64,000 nt of DNA from Bacteroidota bacterium. Lineage in GTDB: Bacteria > Bacteroidota > Bacteroidia > Bacteroidales > JAAUTT01. Below, in pieces: positions 36,533 through 46,203 of this stretch. Position numbers and translations under genes: made by a program. The stretch lies in NCBI GenBank assembly GCA_030706405.1, contig JAUZOO010000003.1, positions 62,001 through 126,000 of the forward strand. Direction: 5' to 3'. Position 1 is the first letter of the stretch; each line of letters starts with the position of its first letter. Below the pieces are notes generated by a model. That model was not told where the DNA came from. It saw only the letters and a list, made by a program, of their open reading frames with translations, and made no database searches.

Positions 36533-37909
36533 ATGAGAAGAATTTATGTTGCTGCATGTAGCTTATTAATGGTTTTAACATCGCTAAGTGCCCAAAATCC
36601 CATAGTACAAACCTATTTCACCGCCGACCCTGCGCCTATGGTATATAACGGTACGGTTTATCTGTACACCTCGCACGACGAAGATATAACCGTAAAAAAC
36701 TTTTTCACTATGTATGACTGGCGTTGCTATTCGTCAACCGACATGGTAAACTGGACCGACCACGGAGCTGTGGCTTCATTGAAAAACTTCAAATGGCTCA
36801 ATAAAACCAACGGGGCATGGGCTGTGCAATGTGTTGAACGGAATGGTAAATTCTACCTGTATGTGCCCATTCATGGCGAGGGAATTTCGGTTTTGGTATC
36901 CGATTCGCCAACAGGGCCATTTACCGACCCTCTTGGTAAACGCCTTGTTGAGAGCGACCATACTTGGCAGGACATTGATCCAACGGTATTTGTTGATGAC
37001 AACGGCCAAGCTTACCTGTATTGGGGCAACCCGAGTTTATGGTACGTAAAATTGAATAAAGACATGATTTCGTATGACCGGAGCATTGGTAAAAATGGGG
37101 TTGTTTCGATTGACATGACCACCGAAGCATTTGGCTCGAAAGCCGGTCGCGACGGCAAGATTGGCACAACCTACACCGAAGGCCCCTGGTTTTACAAACG
37201 TAATAATATGTATTACATGCTGTATGCCGCTGCCGGGGTACCCGAGTACATTGCCTATTCAACCGCCAAATCGCCCGAAGGCCCGTGGACTTACAGAGGA
37301 ATTATTATGGAACGTGCCCCTCATCTGGCATTTACAAACCATGTAGGGGCTGCCGATTTCAAAGGAAACTCCTATTTGTTTTATCACGACCAGTCATTAT
37401 CGGTTACCGAAGGTTTTAAACGTTCGGTATGTATTGAGCAATTTAACTACAATGCCGATGGTACTATACCACTTATTAAACCTACAAAAGAAGGTGTTAC
37501 CAAAAGCGTTTCTTTTCTCGATCCTTATGTACGCGTACAGGCCGAAACCATTGGCGGAAGCGATGGTGTAAAAACTGCAACCGACAGCTTGACCCGAAAT
37601 GTTTACGTCACCCATATCAACAATGGCGATTACATTAAGGTTCGGAGCGTGGACTTTGGCAAAGGTGCAAAATCGTTCGAAGCCTGCGTTGCCTCTGGCA
37701 CAGACGGCAGCAACATCGAAATTCGCCTCGACAGTCGTACCGGCACATTGCTTGGAACTTGTTCGGTAAAAAACACCGGAGGATTGCATAAATGGGCAAC
37801 CGTATCGTGCAAAACCCAAAAAGTAAGTGGTGTACACGATGTGTATTTCGTTTTCAAAGGCGGCGATGGCAACCTGTTCAACTTCGACTGGTGGAAGTTG
37901 AAGAAATAA
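36533..37909 (+). CDS. GH43 glycosidase with C-terminal CBM6, copy 2
   Basis: The 458-residue paralogue of the preceding protein has a signal peptide (1-20, ending LSAQ), catalytic Asp32, Asp149 and Glu216 in the same motifs (FTADPAPMVYNG, DIDPTVFVDDNGQ, TEGPWFYKRNN) and a CBM6-type end (INNGDYIKVRSVDFG, NFDWWKLKK). It has a longer insertion before the acid (about 180-205). The pair probably arose by tandem duplication and split the linkage specificity. It starts 24 bases after the first copy. Confidence 0.92.
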   Translation: MRRIYVAACSLLMVLTSLSAQNPIVQTYFTADPAPMVYNGTVYLYTSHDEDITVKNFFTMYDWRCYSSTDMVNWTDHGAVASLKNFKWLNKTNGAWAVQCVERNGKFYLYVPIHGEGISVLVSDSPTGPFTDPLGKRLVESDHTWQDIDPTVFVDDNGQAYLYWGNPSLWYVKLNKDMISYDRSIGKNGVVSIDMTTEAFGSKAGRDGKIGTTYTEGPWFYKRNNMYYMLYAAAGVPEYIAYSTAKSPEGPWTYRGIIMERAPHLAFTNHVGAADFKGNSYLFYHDQSLSVTEGFKRSVCIEQFNYNADGTIPLIKPTKEGVTKSVSFLDPYVRVQAETIGGSDGVKTATDSLTRNVYVTHINNGDYIKVRSVDFGKGAKSFEACVASGTDGSNIEIRLDSRTGTLLGTCSVKNTGGLHKWATVSCKTQKVSGVHDVYFVFKGGDGNLFNFDWWKLKK

Positions 37910-37940
37910 AAACACAAATCACTTGTTATAAAATATTTAA

Positions 37941-40544
37941 ATGCAAATCAAACATTTGCTGCTAATCAGCCTGTTTCCTGCTCTTTGCATGGGACAGGCT
38001 GTAAAAAGCTATAAACAAACCAAAGAAGGTATAAACGTTACCTTAACCGATGGAACGCTGGGCATTTATCCGTTATCCAACAATGCGGTGAGGGTGAAGT
38101 TTTTCAACGGACCGGAAAGCTCGTTGCAGGAATTAATTTTTACCGAAAATACCCCCAAACCGGCTTTTAAGGTTGCCGACGGAGCCTTAAAACTGGAAGT
38201 TAAGACAAAGAAAATTACCATCGTCCTCGACAAACAAACCGGAAACCTTTCGTACTCCAATAACGAAGGGAAAGTGTTTCTTAGCGAAAAAGCCGGAACA
38301 CGAAAAATGAATCCTTCCTCCATTCAGGGCGAACCTTGTTTTGAGGCTGAACAAAGTTTCGAATCGCCTGCGGGTGAATACATTTTTGGGTTGGGACAGT
38401 TTCAGGACGGGCATTACAACCTCAGAGGGGTATCGCGCTGTTTAACTCAGGTAAACTCGCAAATTGCCATCCCATTTATTTATTCGAGCAAAGGTTACGG
38501 TTTGTTGTGGCACCAGTACGGGCTTACCGACTTTAACCCTGCCGAAGATGCAATCAACCTCGAAAAACAAGTACAATCAACCTCTACAAACGCCCAAATG
38601 GCGGAAGTTACCACAACTGCCGGTACACAAAAAGTATCGCAAAATCAGTCGCTGTACATCGGTAAATTTACCGCCCCATCGGATGGTAAATATTCAATTT
38701 TCCTCGACTTGGGCGACATGGGCAACCGTCACCTGATTGTAATCGACGGTAAACCCTGCGTTGACCAAAGTAACATGTGGTTGCCCCCCACAGTTGGGGC
38801 ACTTTTAGATTTAAAAGCCGAAGAACATCAGGTACAAGTGCTTTGTAAATCGGACAACACCCCCAAGCTGTCGTGGAAACGTAACGACAATACCACCACC
38901 TTCCGCTCGCCCAACGCTAAAAGCCTTGACTATATAGTGTTTTACGGTCCTTCGGCCGATGAGGTGATTGCCTCGTACCGCAAACTTTCGGGAAATGCCC
39001 CTATGTTTCCGCAATGGACGTATGGATTTTGGCAATGCCGCGAACGCTACTTCTCGGGCAAACAGTTGGTCGAAACCGTGAAGGAATTTCGCAAACGGAA
39101 CCTTCCCATGGATGTTATTGTGCAGGACTGGCAATACTGGGGCAACCGTGGCTGGGGTGTTCCTGTGTTCGATACCGTGAATTATAATGACCCGGCTGGT
39201 TTTATTAAAGAACTTCACGATTTGAATGCACATTTCAACATTTCTATTTGGTCGAATCCCGACAAAAACTCGAGCATCGGAAAAGAGTTTGTCGCTAAAA
39301 ACAGGTTTATCCCTAAAACCAAATGGCTCGATTATTTTAATCCCGAAACCCGCGCCGATTACTGGAATATCCTTAATCAAAACATATTTTCCAATGGGGT
39401 CGATTCGTGGTGGATGGATGCAGTTGAACCCGAAAACGATGCCTTACACGGACAAAAAACACACATCGGAGCAGGCGATTTTTACCGTTTGACATATCCC
39501 CTGATGGTAAGCAAAGCCGTTTACGAAGGACAACGCAAAACATCGTCTGATAAACGGGTTTGTATCCTTACCCGTTCGGCATTCTCAGGTCAGCAAAGAT
39601 TTGGGGTTATCAACTGGTCGGGCGATATTGGCGGAACCTGGGATACCTACCGCCGACAAATTGTAGCCGGATTAAATTACACCATTACCGGGTTTCCTTA
39701 TTGGACTACCGATATCGGAGGCTTCTTCCGCCCCGGACGTTCGCAATATACCGACGAGAAATACCATGAGCTGCTCACCCGCTGGTATCAATGGGGTACT
39801 TTTAATCCTGTTTTCCGTATGCATGGCTACCAAACCGAAACCGAGCCGTGGAAATACGGTCAAAAAGTCGAGGACAACATGCGAAAAATGCTGACGCTAC
39901 GCTATCGATTACTCCCGTATATCTACGCCGAAGCATGGCAGGTAACCAAAAACGGCTCTACCATGATGCGCCCCATGATAATGGATTTCAATGGTGATAC
40001 GGCTGCCATAAATCATCAATATCAGTATATGTTTGGAAAATCGATACTGGTAACACCAATTACAGAACCAAATGTAAATTCGTGGGATGTTTATCTGCCC
40101 AAAGCTGCGGGGTGGTACGATTTTTATTCTGCTGCCAACTACAAAGGCGGACAAACGGTAAAAGCCGATGCCCCGTTGGATAAAATTCCTCTGTTTGTTA
40201 AAGCCGGGACGATACTTCCAATCGGTCCCGATGTACAATATGCCACCGAGAAGAAATGGGACAACCTCGAAATCCGCATTTACCCAGGGGCGAATAGTTC
40301 ATTTACTCTATATGAGGACGAAGGCGATAACTATAACTATGAGAAAGGAGCTTATTCTTCAATTACTTTCAAATGGGACGATGCTAAAAGGACTTTAACT
40401 ATTGATGAAAGAAAAGGCTCCTTCAATGGAATGCTTACCGAACGTAAATTTACTGTTGTACTTGTAAGCAATGTGGCAACGGGTTCTGCACCTGTCAATA
40501 AAACAATAATTTTTACCGGAAATAAGATTAACATTAAACTATAA
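37941..40544 (+). CDS. GH31 alpha-glycosidase with PA14-like insert
   Basis: The 867-residue enzyme has a signal peptide (1-18), an N-terminal beta-sandwich interrupted by a PA14-like insert (about 228-312, LYIGKFTAPSDGKYSIFLDL), the GH31 barrel with nucleophile Asp493 (SWWMDAVEPE) and acid/base Asp562 (NWSGD), and C-terminal beta domains. A PA14 insert at this place is known in alpha-xylosidases acting on xyloglucan oligosaccharides, where it lengthens the substrate pocket. This makes xyloglucan or a related xylosylated glycan a good candidate target of the operon. Confidence 0.92.
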   Translation: MQIKHLLLISLFPALCMGQAVKSYKQTKEGINVTLTDGTLGIYPLSNNAVRVKFFNGPESSLQELIFTENTPKPAFKVADGALKLEVKTKKITIVLDKQTGNLSYSNNEGKVFLSEKAGTRKMNPSSIQGEPCFEAEQSFESPAGEYIFGLGQFQDGHYNLRGVSRCLTQVNSQIAIPFIYSSKGYGLLWHQYGLTDFNPAEDAINLEKQVQSTSTNAQMAEVTTTAGTQKVSQNQSLYIGKFTAPSDGKYSIFLDLGDMGNRHLIVIDGKPCVDQSNMWLPPTVGALLDLKAEEHQVQVLCKSDNTPKLSWKRNDNTTTFRSPNAKSLDYIVFYGPSADEVIASYRKLSGNAPMFPQWTYGFWQCRERYFSGKQLVETVKEFRKRNLPMDVIVQDWQYWGNRGWGVPVFDTVNYNDPAGFIKELHDLNAHFNISIWSNPDKNSSIGKEFVAKNRFIPKTKWLDYFNPETRADYWNILNQNIFSNGVDSWWMDAVEPENDALHGQKTHIGAGDFYRLTYPLMVSKAVYEGQRKTSSDKRVCILTRSAFSGQQRFGVINWSGDIGGTWDTYRRQIVAGLNYTITGFPYWTTDIGGFFRPGRSQYTDEKYHELLTRWYQWGTFNPVFRMHGYQTETEPWKYGQKVEDNMRKMLTLRYRLLPYIYAEAWQVTKNGSTMMRPMIMDFNGDTAAINHQYQYMFGKSILVTPITEPNVNSWDVYLPKAAGWYDFYSAANYKGGQTVKADAPLDKIPLFVKAGTILPIGPDVQYATEKKWDNLEIRIYPGANSSFTLYEDEGDNYNYEKGAYSSITFKWDDAKRTLTIDERKGSFNGMLTERKFTVVLVSNVATGSAPVNKTIIFTGNKINIKL

Positions 40545-40554
40545 ATACCTTCTT

Positions 40555-42597
40555 ATGAAAGAAACAAACATATTAAAAATAGCTGCTTTTGCTGTTTACA
40601 TTATTGTGTCAGGGCTTATAGGCATAGATAATGCCACGGCTCAAACCGTATGGCTCGACGAACTCGATCTGAGCGCTGCCACTCAGGGTTACGGTACTCC
40701 CCGAAAAAACAAAACCGTTGACAACAAAACCTTTACCATTGCCGGTAAAACCTACGAACGCGGATTTGGTACCCATTCGGTAAGTTCGCTGTTAATTATC
40801 CTCGGCGGAAATGCCCTATCCTTCTCTACCAAAGTAGGGATGGACGACGAAGTTGCCGGACATCAATCTGCCTCTGAGTTTGTTGTCATTGGCGACGGCA
40901 AAACACTTTGGTCGAGCGGAGTGATGCGCATTGGCGATTCGGCCAGAACCTGTTTTGTTAACCTTGCCGGGGTTAAAAAACTCGAACTCGTTGTTACCGA
41001 CGGAGGCAACGGCAACTATTACGACCATGCCGACTGGGCTAACGCTAAATTTGAAACCAAGGGTACAGGTACGTTAAAAACATACAACCCCATAGCCAGT
41101 GAGCCTTATATTCTTACCCCTAAGGAAAAAGCCGAACCTCGTATAAACAGCGCAAAAATTTTCGGAGTACGTCCGGGTTCATCCTTTCAGTTTTTGGTAG
41201 CAGCCACCGGCGACCGTCCGATGACCTTCTCCGCCAAAGGATTGCCCAAAGGATTAAAACTCGATCCTCAAACAGGGATTATTACTGGCTCCCTTACCAA
41301 AGCCGGAACATATGAAGTTACCCTTGGGGCTAAAAACGCCAAAGGAGTAGCTGAAAAGAAACTTCGTATTGTTTGTGGCGACCGCATTGCCCTTACCCCT
41401 CCTATGGGTTGGAACAGCTGGAACTGTTTCGCTCAGGAAGTTTCGGCAGATAAAGTAAAACGCGCTGCCGATGCCATGGTAAAAAGCGGCCTCATCAACC
41501 ACGGCTGGACATACATCAATATCGACGATTTCTGGGAAAACAACCGTGACTCGAAAGACCCGTCGTTGCGTGGTAAATTCCGCGATGATGCCGGTTATAT
41601 TATTCCTAACACGCGTTTTGGCGACATGAAATCGTTGGCCGATTATGTTCATAACCTTGGTTTAAAAATTGGTTTGTATTCAAGCCCTGGACCTTGGACT
41701 TGTGGCGGTTGCGTTGGAAGTTTTGGGTGCGAAAAACAGGATGCTGAGAGCTATGCCAAATGGGGCTTCGATTATCTGAAATACGACTGGTGTAGCTATG
41801 GCAATGTAATCAACGGCTTACCGGACAACGACCCGTATAAGGTATCGTCGCTTTCCTATAACGGAGGTAATCAGCTTGCTACAGCCATGAAGCCTTTTAA
41901 AATCATGGGCGATTACCTTCGTCAGCAACCTCGAGACATTGTTTACAGCTTGTGCCAGTACGGTATGTCCGACGTTTGGAAATGGGGCGACTCCGTTAAC
42001 GGCAATAGTTGGCGTACCACCAACGACATCACCGATACCTGGGCTAGTGTTAAAGGCATTGTCCTTGATCAGGATAAATCGGCTGCTTATTCCAAACCCG
42101 GCAATTGGAACGACCCCGACATGCTTGTTGTTGGCCACGTAGGCTGGGGTAACACCCATCCAAGCAAGCTTAAACCCGACGAGCAATATCTCCACATCAG
42201 CCTCTGGAGCCTTTTCGCTTCTCCGCTTCTCATTGGCTGTGACATGGAAAAAATCGACGATTTTACACTAAACCTGCTCACCAACGACGAAGTAATTGAA
42301 GTTAACCAGGACCCGCTTGGCAAAAGTGCTACCTGCCTTCAAACCATTAGAGAAATGCGTATTTATGTAAAAGAACTGGAAAACAAAAGTTATGCCGTGG
42401 GTTTCTGCAACTTTGGCCTCGAGATAGCAGACCTTTCATTCAAAGATTTTGATAAACTGGGTTTCAACGGCAAATTTACAGTGCGTGATCTGTGGCGTCA
42501 AAAAGACATTTCAACCATCGATACGCAAAAGGCGCAATTAGGAATTAAGGTGCCGGCACACGGGGTTGTTCTCTATAAGTTCACTCCGCGAAAATAA
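40555..42597 (+). CDS. GH27 alpha-galactosidase with N-terminal NPCBM
   Basis: The 680-residue exported protein has a signal segment (1-30), an NPCBM domain (about 32-165, with YERGFGTHSVSSLLIIL), an Ig-like putative domain (about 198-275) and a GH27 barrel starting LTPPMGWNSWNCF. The nucleophile is Asp411 (YLKYDWCSYG), and the acid/base lies in WNDPDML (520-522). Retaining alpha-galactosidase or beta-L-arabinopyranosidase activity is expected. It starts 10 bases after the GH31 gene and is the last gene of the operon. A small GC stem ACCGGG/CCCGGT (42655-42669) follows about 60 bases later. Confidence 0.93.
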   Translation: MKETNILKIAAFAVYIIVSGLIGIDNATAQTVWLDELDLSAATQGYGTPRKNKTVDNKTFTIAGKTYERGFGTHSVSSLLIILGGNALSFSTKVGMDDEVAGHQSASEFVVIGDGKTLWSSGVMRIGDSARTCFVNLAGVKKLELVVTDGGNGNYYDHADWANAKFETKGTGTLKTYNPIASEPYILTPKEKAEPRINSAKIFGVRPGSSFQFLVAATGDRPMTFSAKGLPKGLKLDPQTGIITGSLTKAGTYEVTLGAKNAKGVAEKKLRIVCGDRIALTPPMGWNSWNCFAQEVSADKVKRAADAMVKSGLINHGWTYINIDDFWENNRDSKDPSLRGKFRDDAGYIIPNTRFGDMKSLADYVHNLGLKIGLYSSPGPWTCGGCVGSFGCEKQDAESYAKWGFDYLKYDWCSYGNVINGLPDNDPYKVSSLSYNGGNQLATAMKPFKIMGDYLRQQPRDIVYSLCQYGMSDVWKWGDSVNGNSWRTTNDITDTWASVKGIVLDQDKSAAYSKPGNWNDPDMLVVGHVGWGNTHPSKLKPDEQYLHISLWSLFASPLLIGCDMEKIDDFTLNLLTNDEVIEVNQDPLGKSATCLQTIREMRIYVKELENKSYAVGFCNFGLEIADLSFKDFDKLGFNGKFTVRDLWRQKDISTIDTQKAQLGIKVPAHGVVLYKFTPRK

Positions 42598-42828
42598 AAT
42601 ATATGATCATTCTCGTCGAATGTTGACTAAGATAGCGAAATAATGCTTTACACAACCGGGAGGCCCGGTCTTTATCACTTCCACGACAAAGACAAACAAT
42701 ATACCACCTCCATGACGGATGGCTCAGTATTGTTCCTCACGCCCATAATGATTCATCATCGGGGTGAGCAACTATAAGGACAACTGTTTTGGGGATAATC
42801 AGGTCATTGCTTAAAATTATTTGTCAAA

Positions 42829-45366
42829 TCAGTGTTGCCACAAAATCCGGGAAATTTCAAGTGGCACTGAAACATCCGGAAAGTAAGGTATTGCCCTTGC
42901 CGTATAATCAAAAGCCGGACGTATTGAAGTCACGGATGCATTATAAAGATAACCGTTGACCGCGCCTTCTAATTTTAAGCCTCGCGTCATCTTTTGAACC
43001 ATTGGAGCCTCTCCATCAATTCCATTGGCAAATAGTTCGATTTGTGCCGTATCAGGGTCAAAATCATTGAAATAAACCTGAATTTTGAACTTATGCTGCT
43101 GGCCAATAGTTTCGAACGTCACTTCTCCGAAATGCATCGAGTCCCATTTTTGCTCAAGGGTATGTAACCTCTCTGCCATCTGCTTTCCCTTCTCTCCCTT
43201 ATTGGCAGCGCGTTCAAGATATGCCTTTGCTGCCGGCAGATAGTGTTGCTCGGTATATTCCCGAACAGCCCTGTCGGCAGAAAATCGTGGTGTTAGTTCC
43301 GCCATGCTTTCGCGCATCCGCGAAATCCAGGCAGTAGGAATCCCCTTCTCATTACGATCATAGAATTCGGGGACTATCTCCTGTTCGAGTATATTATAAA
43401 GCTGGTCGGCTTCCACGGCATCCCATACCGGATCGTCTCCGTGTTCATTACCATCTCCCAGTGCCCAGCCAACTTCTGGCCTGTAAGCTTCGGCCCACCA
43501 TCCATCCAATTCCGAAAGATTAATGCCTCCATTTACAAGTACTTTCATGCCGCTGGTTCCACTGGCTTCCCAAGGGCGACGTGGCGTATTGATCCAAACA
43601 TCAACTCCCTGAACAAGATGTTCTGATACATGCATATCATAATCACTAAGAAATATTACGGGAGGATGGACGCACTCCTGACGTATAAATTGCATCCATT
43701 CCTTAATTAAATTCTGGCCTTCCTGATCGGCGGGATGAGCTTTTCCGGAAATAATGAGCTGCACCGGAAATTTCGGATTGGTTAACAGCCGTAACAAGCG
43801 TTGCGGATCGTGCAGTAGCAAATTGGGCCGTTTGTAGGTGGCAAAACGCCGGGCAAAGCCAAGTGTCAAAATGTTAGGATCAAATAAATGTTTTGCTCGT
43901 TCTATGGATTCGAGTGAATGTCCTGAACCAAGTAATTGCATTGAAAAATGTTCACTGGCAAATTCAATGAGAACCTTGTTTGCATTCGTACGCATTTTCC
44001 AGAGCCTTTCGTCAGAAACACGGCGAATATCCTGTTCCAGGGTCTTGTTCATTCCAAGCCAGCGATCCTTACCACAAGCTTCCGTCCAAATATCGTCAGC
44101 TTCTTTGGAGTCCCATGTTGGCATGTGTACTCCATTGGTTATATAACCAACAGGTACTTCACTTGTTGGCCATTTGGGGAATAGTGGCTCAAAAATATGA
44201 CGGCTGACTTTTCCATGAAGACGGCTGACTCCGTTTACAGCTCCGCTTCCCCGAACCGCCAGATAAGCCATATTGAACATTTCTGATTCGTCCTCAGGAT
44301 CCTTACGGCCTAACGCTAACAATTGATGTCGTGTAATGCCAAGTTGTTCAGCATATCCGCCAAGGTATTGCTCGATTAGCGACGGTGAAAAACGATCGAA
44401 TCCGGCAGCTACCGCGGTATGCGTTGTAAAAAGATTGCCGACTCTAGTGGCTGTCATGGCAATATCAAAGGGCTGTCCAGTATCTTTCATAAACGTATAA
44501 GCACGTTCCAGTATAGCAAGTGCAGCATGTCCCTCATTGAGGTGGCATACCTCTGGATGAATGCCAAGAGCATTGAGCAAACGCCATCCTCCGATACCGA
44601 GCACCAATTCCTGTTTAAGTCGAAGCTCGGGCCCGCCACCATATAGTTCGCTGGTTATTCCCCGGTGAACAGGGAAATTTGCAGCATCATTACTGTCTAA
44701 AAGATAAAGCTTAACCCTTCCTACCTGAACTTGCCAGGCTCGAAGCCATACGGAGTAACCTGGCAGGGTAATCTCCAAACGTAACCATTCTCCATTAGGT
44801 TGGCGCAAAGGTGTAATCGGTAATTGGGCTGGGTCGTTATATGGGTAAAGTGCATGCTGCTCCCCTTTTCTGTCAATTTCCTGACGAAAATAGCCTTGTT
44901 GATAAAGAAGCCCAATGCCAACAACGGGTACCCCCAGATCACTTGCGGTTTTAAGTTGATCGCCGGCTACATTACCCAGACCTCCCGAATAAATTGGGAG
45001 AGCTTCGCTCAACATGAATTCCAGGCTAAAATAAGCTACACAGCTCAGCGAAGTTTTAGGATGATTATGTTGAAACCATGCAGGAGCTTTGTTTGTGTCT
45101 TTCCTCGACTTCTCAAGAGCGTAAATTTTATCCCGAAAGGCCGGATTATTCATCACTGACAGAAAACGATCGCGGGAAACTGTTTGTAAGACTACCCACG
45201 GATTTTGTGTCAAATCCCAAAGTTCTGGGGCTAACTTTCTCCATATTTCATCGGCTCCATGATCCCAAGACCATCGTATGTCAAGCGCAAGTTCTGCAAG
45301 AGAATCGAATCCTTCAATATCAGTTGGTAAAAAACTATACGCCGGTTTTCTAAAGTCTGTTTGCAT
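42829..45366 (-). CDS. glgP: Alpha-glucan (glycogen/maltodextrin) phosphorylase
   Basis: The 845-residue enzyme releases glucose 1-phosphate from alpha-1,4-glucans. It is the short phosphorylase type with an N-terminal DUF3417 region (about 10-120) and the PLP-binding lysine about 608 in EASGTSGMKVLVNGG. Other conserved parts are ARRFATYKRPNLL and VWINTPRRPWEASG. Cytoplasmic. It runs opposite to the hydrolase operon, so it is separately controlled; it may serve glycogen storage rather than the outside glycan. A broken small membrane-protein gene lies just upstream of its start. Confidence 0.95.
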   Translation of the reverse strand: MQTDFRKPAYSFLPTDIEGFDSLAELALDIRWSWDHGADEIWRKLAPELWDLTQNPWVVLQTVSRDRFLSVMNNPAFRDKIYALEKSRKDTNKAPAWFQHNHPKTSLSCVAYFSLEFMLSEALPIYSGGLGNVAGDQLKTASDLGVPVVGIGLLYQQGYFRQEIDRKGEQHALYPYNDPAQLPITPLRQPNGEWLRLEITLPGYSVWLRAWQVQVGRVKLYLLDSNDAANFPVHRGITSELYGGGPELRLKQELVLGIGGWRLLNALGIHPEVCHLNEGHAALAILERAYTFMKDTGQPFDIAMTATRVGNLFTTHTAVAAGFDRFSPSLIEQYLGGYAEQLGITRHQLLALGRKDPEDESEMFNMAYLAVRGSGAVNGVSRLHGKVSRHIFEPLFPKWPTSEVPVGYITNGVHMPTWDSKEADDIWTEACGKDRWLGMNKTLEQDIRRVSDERLWKMRTNANKVLIEFASEHFSMQLLGSGHSLESIERAKHLFDPNILTLGFARRFATYKRPNLLLHDPQRLLRLLTNPKFPVQLIISGKAHPADQEGQNLIKEWMQFIRQECVHPPVIFLSDYDMHVSEHLVQGVDVWINTPRRPWEASGTSGMKVLVNGGINLSELDGWWAEAYRPEVGWALGDGNEHGDDPVWDAVEADQLYNILEQEIVPEFYDRNEKGIPTAWISRMRESMAELTPRFSADRAVREYTEQHYLPAAKAYLERAANKGEKGKQMAERLHTLEQKWDSMHFGEVTFETIGQQHKFKIQVYFNDFDPDTAQIELFANGIDGEAPMVQKMTRGLKLEGAVNGYLYNASVTSIRPAFDYTARAIPYFPDVSVPLEISRILWQH

Positions 45367-45393
45367 ATTTCAGGTTTCTTATTCAATCTAGTT

Positions 45394-45597
45394 TTATCGA
45401 TCATTTTTTCTTTTTAAAAAATATCAACCATAAAGGATGATTGCAAAAAGAATAATCATAACAAATACCCATCTGGCTCCAATAATCCTTATCCAATAGC
45501 TTATCAATTAGTTATTTCCGGACAAAAGAGAAAAAACTACAATAATGATAATGGCTACTATTAAGTTTTCACTGGTTATCAGCTTTACAAATTTCAG
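45394..45597 (-). pseudogene. Broken copy of the small two-helix membrane protein gene
   Basis: Read on the minus strand this gives LKFVKLITSENLIVAIIIIV, a TAA, then YWIRIIGARWVFV, a TGA and YFLKRKNDR ending at the TAA complementary to 45394-45396. It matches the protein at 16665 (MKFIKLIT, then WVRIIGFQWIWVP, then FFRKRK) from end to end. The start codon has become CTG and two in-frame stops are present, so it is a pseudogene. The rest of the 397-base gap 45367-45763 holds only an AT-rich region and the promoter below. Confidence 0.75.
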
Positions 45598-45702
45598 CTC
45601 TTTAATCCTTATTAGTTTTGGGGATACTTTCTTTTAATATTGACGGGAGGCTGTAATATTTCAATTGAAAATCAACAGTTCTACTTTTAACTTACGCTTT
45701 AG

Positions 45703-45710
45703 TACCTTTG
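45703..45710 (+). promoter_or_regulatory. -7 box before the transposase remnant
   Basis: TACCTTTG is a perfect Bacteroidota -7 box, about 50 bases before the remnant frame at 45764. The -33 region is not convincing. Confidence 0.4.
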
Positions 45711-45763
45711 TTAAAGTTACGGTAAACTTTAATTGAAATCAAGGGGGTCTTTAAAAATTCATA

Positions 45764-45979
45764 ATGTCTGCTAACTATCTATTTGTAATCTGCGTACTCA
45801 TTAAAAAAAACAAAAAGAAGAGATGCACCAAATGCAATTATCAGATGTCGCCGACAAGCGGATTCCTTTTCCATAAGGTAAAATTTCCAATACTTAAAGC
45901 TTTCTATATTGTAACTGACGCTCTTTTCTACCTAAAATTTACTCAACATTACAATTATAGCCATACAAGCCCGACTTGA
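45764..45979 (+). pseudogene. N-terminal fragment of an IS1595-type transposase
   Basis: The 71-residue frame contains KKKRCTKCNYQMSPTSG and then FLFHKVKFPILKAFYIV, as in the zinc-ribbon N-terminus of IS1595-family transposases, but lacks the second CxxC partner and the whole catalytic domain. It ends exactly where the hdrB-like remnant begins. No inverted repeats or target duplications were found. It is the only sign of an insertion sequence in the window. Confidence 0.55.
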
Positions 45980-46188
45980 TTATTGCAAACTGTCCCGGTT
46001 GCACCTTATTCCTCGACCGTTGGCAGTATGTCATCTCCGAGATGGAAGGGCTAACTTATGGAGAAAACGGATATGGGATTCCCGTATTGACTTACGAAGA
46101 ACTCGCAGGGTTGGTACTGGGCTATAATCCCTGGGATTTAGGGTTACAGGTGCATCTGGTAACCGTTGAGCCCTTACTTGAAAAATAG
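45976..46188 (+). pseudogene. C-terminal remnant of an HdrB-like Cys-rich protein
   Basis: About 70 residues match the end of heterodisulfide reductase subunit B: IIANCPGCTLFLDRWQY, YGIPVLTYEELAGLVLG and VTVEPLLEK. HdrB is about 290-300 residues with two CCG domains; here only the last CxxC remains and the 5' part is replaced by the transposase fragment. Its orthologues work with HdrA/HdrC-like partners, and a set of those is encoded 1-7 kb downstream, so this looks like a lost subunit of a related complex. Confidence 0.7.
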
Positions 46189-46203
46189 GAACCTTCTAAA
46201 CAA

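Noticed and set aside
37397-37915. A long open frame of 172 codons on the minus strand of the second GH43 gene
   Set aside because: It is antisense to a clearly functional enzyme, has no recognisable domain and mirrors the codon usage of the real gene. Many similar shadows occur under the hydrolase operon.
42643-42777. A 44-residue frame after the GH27 gene
   Set aside because: No ribosome binding site, no similarity I recognise, and it overlaps a GC-rich stem; chance is the simpler explanation.
45764-45979. A complete insertion sequence
   Set aside because: Only the N-terminal fragment is present; no terminal inverted repeats or target duplications were seen.
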